A DNA stretch of 9,728 nucleotides from Clostridia bacterium. GTDB taxonomy: Bacteria; Aerophobota; Aerophobia; Aerophobales; AE-B3A. The DNA lies in assembly GCA_030610745.1 (NCBI GenBank), contig JAUWRC010000046.1, positions 1 through 9,728 on the forward strand. Direction: 5' to 3'. This document shows, one piece after another, positions 4,656 to 9,728 of the stretch. Position numbers and translations under genes: made by a program. Numbering within the stretch: the first letter of the stretch is position 1; each line of letters opens with the position of its first letter. The notes below the pieces were generated by a model. It searched no databases. It was not told where the DNA came from and saw only the letters and a list, made by a program, of their open reading frames with translations.

Positions 4656-5957
4656 TTATCTCCCTGCTTGCATAAATCCCTTATAATGCCGCATTAAAAG
4701 ATGAGATTCCAACTGCTGTACAGTATCCAAAGCAACCCCCACGGCAATAAGGATAGAAGTTCCTCCAAAAGCAAAACTTTGATGCATCAATTGGCGGTTG
4801 ACTACCATAGGAAGTACAGCAATGACAGCAAAAAATAGAGCCCCTACAAAGGTAACCCGAGTAAGAACAGATGTGATATATTCAGCCGTTGGCCTTCCCG
4901 GGCGAAGTCCCGGAATAAATCCTCCGTATTTACGCATATTATCTGCTACCTCCACAGGATTGAAAACAACTGCGGTATAAAAGAAAGTAAAAAAAATCAC
5001 GGCTAAAGCAAATAAAAAATAATAGAGCAAAGCTCCCGGACTGAGCCACTGAGTAATGTGCTCCATAAAAGGATAAAGGAAACTCCCCTCGGGGGTAAAT
5101 CTAGCCAGGGTAGCGGGTAGTAATAAAATAGATATGGCAAAAATTATAGCAATCACTCCTACTCCCCCTATGCGGATAGGAAGATAAGTAGTCTGGCCTC
5201 CGTAGACCTTTCTTCCTACTATTCTTCGGGCATAACGAATGGGAATTCTTCTTTCTCCTTCATAAATGACCACTACTGCTGCAATTATAGAAACAGAGAT
5301 TACAGCGAAAAGAAATAGATGGAAAGGAGTTATTTCTCCCACACTCAGTAATCTACTGACATTTCCTGAAGCTGGACGCAGTTGGGCTACAATTCCGGCA
5401 AAAATTATTAAGGAAATACCATTACCTATCCCCCTTTCTGTAATCTTTTCTCCTAGCCACATTATGAATATAGTGCCCGTAACCAGAGTTATCACAGCAG
5501 GAAGTATAAAACCTATCCCCTGGCTGGTTACAAAAGCACCTCCTTGCATACTTTGGACCCAGAAAGTCAGTGCCACTCCCTGAATAGCACCTATAGGTAA
5601 GGTAGCATACCTGGCAATTTGAGTGATTTTTTGCCTTCCCTCCTCTCCCTGCCTGCTCAACTGCTCAATTTGAGGAATAGCTATAGTTAAAAGCTGCATA
5701 ATAATGGAAGCACTAATATAGGGCATTATTCCCAAAGCAAAAATAGACATCCGCTGTAGTGCCCCGCCGGCAAAGACATTCATCAATCCAAATGCTCCTG
5801 TTTGAAAGATAGGACTCTGGGCAAGGGCACTCGCATCCACCCCTGGAATAGGAATGAAACAGCCCAACCTAAAAATCACAAATATAGCTAAAGTAAAAAG
5901 AATTCTTCCTCGAAGCTCAGGAATTTTAAAGATATTTTGAAACTTCTCCAGTATCAT
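4656..5957 (-). CDS. secY: Protein translocase subunit SecY
   Basis: SecY forms the protein-conducting channel of the inner membrane. The 433-residue product has the expected ten hydrophobic segments, at roughly 18-36, 71-95, 116-134, 150-168, 180-194, 212-232, 266-285, 310-332, 365-384 and 398-412. Family landmarks are the start EKFQNIFKIPELRGRILFTL, FIPIPGVD at 34-41, GEKITERGIGNGISLIIFAG at 169-188, GGFIPGLRPGRPTAEYI at 345-361 (Arg352 aligns with the essential Arg357 of E. coli) and the end ALDTVQQLESHLLMRHY. The start of segment 7, usually VNxAGVIP, reads IGGVGVIA (263-270). The ATG overlaps the rplO stop (ATGA), and adk follows after 2 bp. Length and topology are normal. Confidence 0.98.
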   Translation of the reverse strand: MILEKFQNIFKIPELRGRILFTLAIFVIFRLGCFIPIPGVDASALAQSPIFQTGAFGLMNVFAGGALQRMSIFALGIMPYISASIIMQLLTIAIPQIEQLSRQGEEGRQKITQIARYATLPIGAIQGVALTFWVQSMQGGAFVTSQGIGFILPAVITLVTGTIFIMWLGEKITERGIGNGISLIIFAGIVAQLRPASGNVSRLLSVGEITPFHLFLFAVISVSIIAAVVVIYEGERRIPIRYARRIVGRKVYGGQTTYLPIRIGGVGVIAIIFAISILLLPATLARFTPEGSFLYPFMEHITQWLSPGALLYYFLFALAVIFFTFFYTAVVFNPVEVADNMRKYGGFIPGLRPGRPTAEYITSVLTRVTFVGALFFAVIAVLPMVVNRQLMHQSFAFGGTSILIAVGVALDTVQQLESHLLMRHYKGFMQAGR

Positions 5958-6385
5958 ATCAGCTCTATCTCCCCTCCTGCCTCTTTTATCTTTCTTTGAG
6001 CCTCTATGGAGAACCTGTGAGCCCTCACCTTTAAAGGTAGGCTGAGTCTCCCCCGGCCCAAAATCTTAACCGGCCCCTTCCTCTTCACTAAACCTTCCTC
6101 TTTTAGAGTCTCGGGGGTAACCACATTTTTCCCCTTGAACACATTTAAATCCTCAACATTGACTGTTTGGTTTTTTTGTTTGGATAGATGGGTAAAACCT
6201 CTTTTAGGAACTCGCCGCACAAGAGGCATCTGTCCCCCTTCAAACCACAGAGCAACTTTAGAATGAGCTTTTTGGCCCTTATGTCCCCGAGTAGAAGTCT
6301 TCCCATGTCCTGAGCCAGGGCCTCTGCCCACCCTTTTCTTTCTATGAGTAGCACCTACAGGAGGCTTTAATATTGATAAATCCAT
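5954..6385 (-). CDS. rplO: 50S ribosomal protein L15
   Basis: L15 is a late-assembling large-subunit protein that threads through 23S rRNA. The 143-residue product has the extended glycine-rich N-terminus GRGPGSGHGKTSTRGHKGQK at 20-39, the motif FEGGQMPLVRRVPKRGF at 48-64, and a globular C-terminal half with KILGRGRLSLPLKVRAHRFS near 108-127. The length is normal. Its ATG shares one base with the rpsE stop (TAATG), so rpmD, which normally lies between, is not present. Its own stop overlaps the secY start. Both junctions suggest translational coupling. Confidence 0.98.
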   Translation of the reverse strand: MDLSILKPPVGATHRKKRVGRGPGSGHGKTSTRGHKGQKAHSKVALWFEGGQMPLVRRVPKRGFTHLSKQKNQTVNVEDLNVFKGKNVVTPETLKEEGLVKRKGPVKILGRGRLSLPLKVRAHRFSIEAQRKIKEAGGEIELI

Positions 6386-6918
6386 TAATTTCTCCCTTTG
6401 CGCAGATGAAGAACTGCTTGAGGATCCCTTAGCTCTCGTAGGCCTTCCAATACAGCTTTAGCTACGTTAAGGCGATTATTACTTCCTAAAGACTTACTTA
6501 AAATATCCTTTACCCCTGCCAGCTCTACCACTGCCCTCACTGCTTCTCCAGCAACTACTCCTGTCCCGGGAGAGGCGGGTTTAAGGAGAACTCGTGAGGC
6601 CCCATACTTTCCCCTCACCTCATGAGGAATAGTGTTATTTTTAAGAAAGACATGGATCATACTCTTTTCTGCCTCTCTTCTCCCCTTTCTTATGGCTTCA
6701 ACCAACTCTTTGGCCTTCCCTAACCCTAAACCTACCCGTCCAGCCCTGTCCCCTACCACCATTAAAGCGTTAAAACCTATAGTCCGACCACCTCTGACTA
6801 CAGTAAAAACCCGTCTTACTCTTATTAACCTTTCCTCAAGTTTTCCTCTTCCTTCCTCTACCTTTCCCTTTACTTTATTATTTTTCTCTCTTACTCGCTG
6901 TTTTGCTTCCTGTACCAT
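6385..6918 (-). CDS. rpsE: 30S ribosomal protein S5
   Basis: S5 helps form the mRNA entry channel and affects decoding fidelity. The 177-residue product has a charged N-terminal tail of about 29 residues, the S5 double-stranded RNA-binding fold at about 30-95 (VRRVFTVVRGGRTIGFNALM at 34-53, VGLGLGKAKE at 62-71), and the C-terminal domain with KPASPGTGVVAGEAVRAVVE at 113-132 and KSLGSNN at 142-148. The length is slightly above the typical 165-170, due to the tail. The ATG follows AAGGAAA, 10 bp after rplR. The stop overlaps the rplO start by one base. Confidence 0.98.
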   Translation of the reverse strand: MVQEAKQRVREKNNKVKGKVEEGRGKLEERLIRVRRVFTVVRGGRTIGFNALMVVGDRAGRVGLGLGKAKELVEAIRKGRREAEKSMIHVFLKNNTIPHEVRGKYGASRVLLKPASPGTGVVAGEAVRAVVELAGVKDILSKSLGSNNRLNVAKAVLEGLRELRDPQAVLHLRKGRN

Positions 6919-6928
6919 TTAAATTTCC

Positions 6929-7297
6929 TTAAATCTTTATTCCCTCTTCCCGTGTTCCCTCCACCAAAGCTTTTATCCGCCCATGGTAAGGATAAGAACC
7001 TCTATCAAGCACCAGCTGCTTTATTCCCTTCTTTTTCGCCTGCCTTCCCAAATTCTTCCCTAATTTTCTAGCTACATCTAAATTCTTTACACAGTATTGC
7101 TTTTCATTTTTGTTTCCTTTAGAAGAAACAGATATCAACGTCCTTTCTTCCTCATCATTTATTAATTGAGCATAGAGATACCTATTGCTTTTATAAACTG
7201 AAAGTCTTGGCCGCGCCTGTATACCAAAGACCTTTTTTCTCACCCTTTTCTTTCTTCTCTGAGCCCTCAGCTCCTTGCCTTTCACACACTTTTCCAT
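6929..7297 (-). CDS. rplR: 50S ribosomal protein L18
   Basis: L18 binds 5S rRNA and brings it into the central protuberance. The 122-residue product has a basic N-terminus, RPRLSVYKSNRYLYAQLI at 29-46, and the family end VLDRGSYPYHGRIKALVEG at 96-114 followed by TREEGI. The length is normal. The ATG follows GAGAGGA, 15 bp after the rplF stop, and rpsE follows after 10 bp, so this stretch of the operon is compact and free of repeats. Confidence 0.98.
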   Translation of the reverse strand: MEKCVKGKELRAQRRKKRVRKKVFGIQARPRLSVYKSNRYLYAQLINDEEERTLISVSSKGNKNEKQYCVKNLDVARKLGKNLGRQAKKKGIKQLVLDRGSYPYHGRIKALVEGTREEGIKI

Positions 7298-7312
7298 CTT
7301 CGGTCCTCTCTA

Positions 7313-7861
7313 TTATCCTTTAGTTGTTAAAGCAGCTTTACCTACTTTACGTCTTACAACCTCTCCTTTGTATCTAATTCCCTTTCCCTTATATGGCTCA
7401 GGCTTTTTGAAAGCTCTAATTTCCGCAGCTACCTCTCCCACCTTTTGTTTATCAGGGCCAAAAACTCTGATTGTGGTAGGATTGGTTACTTTAATTTCTA
7501 CATCCTCAGGAGAAGAATATTTAACAAGATGAGAATATCCCAGGCTCAAAGATAGGGTTTTGTCCTCCAGGCTAGCTTTATAGCCTCTTCCTACGATCTC
7601 CAAGGTCTTTTCAAAGCCCTCCGAAACCCCCTTTACCATATTAAAAATAAGACTGCGCAAAGTTCCATGAAGAGATCTAGTTTGTTTATCCTCCTTAAGC
7701 CTCTTAACTAAAATTTGCTTCTCTTCAAAAACTACCTTAAGAACAGAAGGTATCTCCCTTTCTAACTCTCCCTGAGAACCCTTTATCTTAATTTTATTCT
7801 TGTTTATCTCTACCTCTATTCCCTCTGGAACGAAAATAGGCTTTTCGCCTACCCTGGACAT
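7313..7861 (-). CDS. rplF: 50S ribosomal protein L6
   Basis: L6 lies at the base of the L7/L12 stalk near the sarcin-ricin loop. The 182-residue product starts MSRVGEKPIFVPEGIEVEI, shows the two repeated L6 folds (about 1-82 and 83-175), and has GRGYKA at 91-96 and KPEPYKGKGIRYKGE at 153-167, the C-terminal family signature. The length is near the usual 175-180. The ATG follows GAGGGGGT at normal spacing. The upstream gap to rpsH is filled by a heptad element that stops about 18 bp before the start, leaving the ribosome binding site clear. Confidence 0.98.
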   Translation of the reverse strand: MSRVGEKPIFVPEGIEVEINKNKIKIKGSQGELEREIPSVLKVVFEEKQILVKRLKEDKQTRSLHGTLRSLIFNMVKGVSEGFEKTLEIVGRGYKASLEDKTLSLSLGYSHLVKYSSPEDVEIKVTNPTTIRVFGPDKQKVGEVAAEIRAFKKPEPYKGKGIRYKGEVVRRKVGKAALTTKG

Positions 7862-7879
7862 ACTGGACCCCCTCTTAAA

Positions 7880-7985
7880 TTAGCGTATAGCGGGTAGCGT
7901 TTAGCGTATAGGCCTTTTATCAAACTCTAAGTTCTTTAAAGCTTTTTCCTTCACTATCCGCTATACGCTAAACGCTGTACGCTAA
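7880..7985. repeat. Inverted heptad element between rpsH and rplF
   Basis: The left arm (7880-7911, plus strand) is T followed by TAGCGTA, TAGCGGG, TAGCGTT, TAGCGTA and TAG. The right arm (7952-7985), in reverse complement, is T, TAGCGTA, CAGCGTT, TAGCGTA, TAGCGGA, TAGTG. Both arms use the unit TAGCGNN, but the order of variants differs. A 40-bp AT-rich spacer lies between them. The right arm ends three bases before the rpsH stop codon. No coding frame is present. It belongs to the same family as the element between rplE and rpsN. Confidence 0.82.
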
Positions 7986-7988
7986 AAA

Positions 7989-8387
7989 TTACCATACATA
8001 GCAAAGAATTTCTCCTCCTACTCCTAACTTGTGCGCTTCTTCACCGGTAAGGATTCCTTTAGAAGTAGAAAGAATGCAAATTCCTAACCCCCCTCTTATC
8101 ACTTTAGGTACTTCCTTCTCCGCAGCAAATTTTCGCCTACCTGACTTGCTAACTCGCTCTAAATGAGTAATTAGACCTTTTCCATCTTCGGAATATCTTA
8201 AGTATATCTGAAGTACTCTCTTTTTTTTCTGCCTTAGGACTCTATATCCTTTTATGAAACCCTCTCTTTGCAAAACTGATACTATCTTCTCCTTTGTATT
8301 AGAACTCGGAAGTTCAACCCTAGAATTAGAAATCATATTAGCATTTCTAATTCTGGTCAATAAATCAGCAATAGGATCGGTAAGCAT
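7989..8387 (-). CDS. rpsH: 30S ribosomal protein S8
   Basis: S8 is a primary 16S rRNA-binding protein of the 30S platform. The product from the chosen start is 132 residues and begins MLTDPIADLLTRIRNAN, matching the usual S8 N-terminus and length. The C-terminal signature is present: GLGICILSTSKGILTGEEA then HKLGVGGEILCYVW. An ATG four codons earlier (8399) is open, but GGAGG lies at 8397-8393, five bases before the ATG at 8387, so the earlier ATG overlaps the ribosome binding site and is probably not used. In E. coli S8 represses the spc operon near rplE; no such site is evident in the 14-bp rplX/rplE gap. Confidence 0.97.
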   Translation of the reverse strand: MLTDPIADLLTRIRNANMISNSRVELPSSNTKEKIVSVLQREGFIKGYRVLRQKKKRVLQIYLRYSEDGKGLITHLERVSKSGRRKFAAEKEVPKVIRGGLGICILSTSKGILTGEEAHKLGVGGEILCYVW

Positions 8388-8392
8388 TACAT

Positions 8393-8397
8393 CCTCC
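8393..8397 (-). promoter_or_regulatory. Shine-Dalgarno GGAGG that sets the rpsH start
   Basis: GGAGG on the minus strand lies five bases before ATG at 8387-8385. It is part of the first codons of a longer frame opening at 8399, and so argues for the shorter 132-residue S8. Confidence 0.7.
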
Positions 8398-8404
8398 ATA
8401 ATAT

Positions 8405-8496
8405 TTCGTTGCTAGTTGTTCGTTGTTCGTATGAAATAAAAATAACCTATCCCCATTTTTGGTACGAGATACAGGCAACGAGCGACTAGCAACGAA
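8405..8496. repeat. Inverted heptad element between rpsN and rpsH
   Basis: The left arm 8405-8432 and the reverse complement of the right arm 8469-8496 are both 28 bp and agree at 23 positions; both begin TTCGTTGCTAGT. In heptads the left arm reads TTCGTTG, CTAGTTG, TTCGTTG, TTCGTAT. All five mismatches are C/T changes. The spacer is 36 bp and AT-rich. The right arm abuts the rpsN stop codon (8497-8499). The same TTCGTTGCTAGT start follows the rpsK stop in the element at 2688-2795, so these are copies of one family. Confidence 0.82.
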
Positions 8497-8682
8497 TTAC
8501 CAACTAGCTTTTTTGACTCCAGGAATAACGCCCTCATGGACTAAACGACGAAAACAAATCCTGCATAGACCAAATTTTCTAATATAACCTCTAGGTCGTC
8601 CACAAATTTGGCATCTATTATAGGCGCGAACTTTAAACTTTGGTTTTCTTTTAGCTTTTTCTATTAAAGCTTTTTTTGCCAT
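8497..8682 (-). CDS. rpsN: 30S ribosomal protein S14, type Z (zinc-binding)
   Basis: S14 sits in the 30S head near S3 and S10. The 61-residue product is the short zinc form, sometimes called rpsZ, with Cys24, Cys27, Cys40 and Cys43 in the order C-x2-C-x12-C-x2-C. It starts MAKKALIEKAKRKPKFKVRA and ends with the family tail IPGVKKASW. The ATG follows AAGGAGAG. Position between rplE and rpsH is standard for the spc operon. Repeat elements flank the gene on both sides: one abuts its stop codon and another begins about 14 bp upstream of its start. Confidence 0.98.
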   Translation of the reverse strand: MAKKALIEKAKRKPKFKVRAYNRCQICGRPRGYIRKFGLCRICFRRLVHEGVIPGVKKASW

Positions 8683-8696
8683 TTTCTCTCCTTCTT

Positions 8697-8877
8697 TAGC
8701 GTTTAGCGGGTAGCGTATAGCGTTTAGTAGCAGTCGGATTCACCTGCCTGTGCGTGCCCGCACGCAGACAGGTCCGACAATTGTTTGATAAATCAAACCG
8801 CTACTTTCTAATTTCTGCTTCTTTGCTTCTTTCCTTGTTACTCACCATTCACTATCCGCTAAACGCTATACGCTATC
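8697..8877. repeat. Composite heptad element between rplE and rpsN
   Basis: The left arm (8697-8731, plus strand) is TAGCGTT, TAGCGGG, TAGCGTA, TAGCGTT, TAGTAGC. The right arm (8850-8877) is four exact 7-bp steps, CACTATC, CGCTAAA, CGCTATA, CGCTATC, the reverse complement of the same unit type. Inside are AGTAGC (8726-8731) facing GCTACT (8800-8805), a GC-rich hairpin (8733-8778), and a 7-bp hairpin GTTTGAT/ATCAAAC (8783-8798). The TAG stop codon of rplE (8873-8875) lies in the last heptad. It is the largest and most structured heptad element in the window. Confidence 0.82.
8733..8778. repeat. GC-rich hairpin nested in the heptad element
   Basis: GTCGGA (8733-8738) faces TCCGAC (8773-8778), and CCTGCCTGTGCGTGC (8743-8757) faces GCACGCAGACAGG (8760-8772), leaving a two-base loop, a TTCA bulge and a two-base slip. 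The segment is clearly richer in G and C than its AT-rich surroundings, which suggests a separate origin from the heptad arms. No T-run follows on the minus strand, so it is unlikely to be an intrinsic terminator. Confidence 0.75.
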
Positions 8878-9409
8878 TTTTAAAGGGCATTCCCAGAGAA
8901 GCGAGTAGTTCCTTGGCTTCCTCATCTTTTTTAGCTGTAGTTACTATAGTTATGGATAAACCCTGAGTCTTCTCTACTTCATAAGGAACTTCTGGAAACA
9001 TTAATTGTTCTCGCAGGCCTAGAGTAAAATTACCTCTGCCGTCAAATTGGTTTAAAGAAACACCCCGAAAATCTCTAATTCTGGGTATGGCTAAATTAAA
9101 CAACCTATCTAAAAACTCATACATCCTTTCCCTTCTGAGAGTAACTTTACAACCTATGGAGGTACCTTTTCTCAAAGCAAAACTAGCAATGGACTTTTTA
9201 GCCCTGGTAATTATAGGCTGCTGTCCACTAATCAAGGCAAGACTCTTTTTGGCTGCGTCCAGCAACTTAGCATCCTTCTTGGCACCACCTACCCCTATAT
9301 TAAGACAAACTTTCTCAACCTTAGGAACCTCCATAAGATTCTTGTAACCGAATTCCTTAATCATCAATGGGACGGTCTCTTTCTTGTAGATTTCTTTAAG
9401 TCTAGCCAC
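8873..9409 (-). CDS. rplE: 50S ribosomal protein L5
   Basis: L5 binds 5S rRNA and contacts tRNA at the P site. The 178-residue product is normal in length and shows VCLNIGVGGA at 34-43, ISGQQPIITRAKKSIASFAL at 60-79 followed by RKG, IPRIRDFRG at 108-116 and LREQLMFPEV at 132-141. The start is GTG at 9409, preceded by AAGGAT; it gives the expected N-terminus ARLKEIYKKE and lies 14 bp after the rplX stop. The TAG stop is part of the last heptad of the downstream repeat element, so the end of the gene and the repeat share bases. Confidence 0.97.
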   Translation of the reverse strand: MARLKEIYKKETVPLMIKEFGYKNLMEVPKVEKVCLNIGVGGAKKDAKLLDAAKKSLALISGQQPIITRAKKSIASFALRKGTSIGCKVTLRRERMYEFLDRLFNLAIPRIRDFRGVSLNQFDGRGNFTLGLREQLMFPEVPYEVEKTQGLSITIVTTAKKDEEAKELLASLGMPFKR

Positions 9410-9423
9410 TTCTCTATCCTTTT

Positions 9424-9728
9424 CTAATCAATTGTTTCTCCGCACTTTTTGCAAAACCTTAGTTTTTTCTCTTCGGTTGATAACTCTTTCGAGAGCCTCA
9501 TCCCTACCCTTGTTCTTTTTCCACAGCGTGGACATACCAACATCACATTACTACTGTAGATAGGAGCCTCCCCTTCTACTATTCCACCTTGCTGTCCTCT
9601 TCGAGTAGGCCGAATATGCCTTTTAGTAATATTAACCCCCTGCACAACTAATCTATCTTTTTTGGGAATTTTTTGAATCACCTTACCCTGCTTTCCTCTA
9701 TCTTTGCCAGAAATAACTACTACTTCAT
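9424..9728 (-). CDS. rplX: 50S ribosomal protein L24, 5' end beyond right edge
   Basis: L24 starts 50S assembly by binding the 5' part of 23S rRNA. One hundred residues are visible, beginning EVVVISGKDRGKQGKVIQKI, the conserved KOW motif region; only about ten N-terminal residues are missing because the window ends. The next part is VVQGVNITKRHIRPT, then a C-terminal region with four cysteines (visible residues 65, 68, 92 and 95, in CPRC and CKKC) as in many bacterial L24 proteins. Any start inside the window would cut the KOW motif, so the true start lies outside. It is followed after 14 bp by rplE, the normal spc order. Confidence 0.95.
   Translation of the reverse strand, partial: EVVVISGKDRGKQGKVIQKIPKKDRLVVQGVNITKRHIRPTRRGQQGGIVEGEAPIYSSNVMLVCPRCGKRTRVGMRLSKELSTEEKKLRFCKKCGETID

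Noticed and set aside
5266..5583. 105-codon plus-strand frame opposite secY
   Set aside because: It is the reverse-complement shadow of secY codons with no independent support.
6145..6354. 69-codon minus-strand frame inside rplO, considered as a displaced rpmD
   Set aside because: It shares no L30 features and is an out-of-frame reading of conserved rplO codons.
8388..8399. Upstream ATG giving a 136-residue S8
   Set aside because: It overlaps the GGAGG ribosome binding site for the ATG at 8387, which gives the normal S8 N-terminus and length.
8733..8778. GC-rich hairpin as an intrinsic terminator
   Set aside because: No T-run follows the stem on the minus strand, and termination here would cut off essential downstream genes.
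1762..8877. Heptad arrays as a CRISPR array
   Set aside because: Units are 7 bp without spacers, are scattered over six gaps, and are degenerate; CRISPR repeats are longer and separated by unique spacers.

Overview
This window is one long block of the bacterial S10-spc-alpha ribosomal protein cluster, read entirely on the minus strand. From the right edge to the left the order is rplX (5' end cut off), rplE, rpsN (zinc type), rpsH, rplF, rplR, rpsE, rplO, secY, adk, infA, rpmJ, rpsM, rpsK, rpsD, rpoA, rplQ, then a partial membrane-protein gene running off the left edge. Sixteen complete genes and one 5'-truncated gene are recognisable ribosomal, translation, transcription, export or nucleotide-metabolism genes. 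Two genes often found in this cluster are missing: rpmD (L30) between rpsE and rplO, and map between adk and infA. The cluster is bacterial (IF-1, L17, L36, bacterial SecY and RpoA). Base composition is AT-rich and four genes start with TTG or GTG. I cannot name the phylum from this alone; the repeat-filled gaps and absent rpmD would fit an uncultivated candidate-phylum lineage, but that is inference.

Gene spacing is sharply two-sided. Ten junctions are overlaps or gaps of 15 bp or less (rplX/rplE, rplF/rplR, rplR/rpsE, rpsE/rplO, rplO/secY, secY/adk, infA/rpmJ, rpmJ/rpsM, rpsM/rpsK, rpoA/rplQ). The other six are gaps of 76 to about 300 bp (rplE/rpsN, rpsN/rpsH, rpsH/rplF, adk/infA, rpsK/rpsD, rpsD/rpoA). 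Every one of those six holds degenerate tandem repeats with a 7-bp period. In four of them the heptad arrays form inverted pairs around a short spacer, and one pair encloses a GC-rich nested hairpin. The rpsD/rpoA gap also holds an imperfect palindrome of about 206 bp. Several elements begin at or inside the stop codon of the gene upstream; adk takes its last six codons and stop from three heptads. These repeats are the part of the window not explained by standard annotation.

Functionally the genes supply the small and large ribosomal subunits (S14, S8, S5, S13, S11, S4; L24, L5, L6, L18, L15, L36, L17), initiation factor 1, the RNA polymerase alpha subunit, the SecY translocon channel and adenylate kinase. 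S14, S4, L36, L24 and adenylate kinase all carry four-ligand zinc motifs. RpoA lacks the usual DNA-contacting arginine of its C-terminal domain. No promoter or convincing terminator was found inside the window; the promoter presumably lies beyond the right edge.
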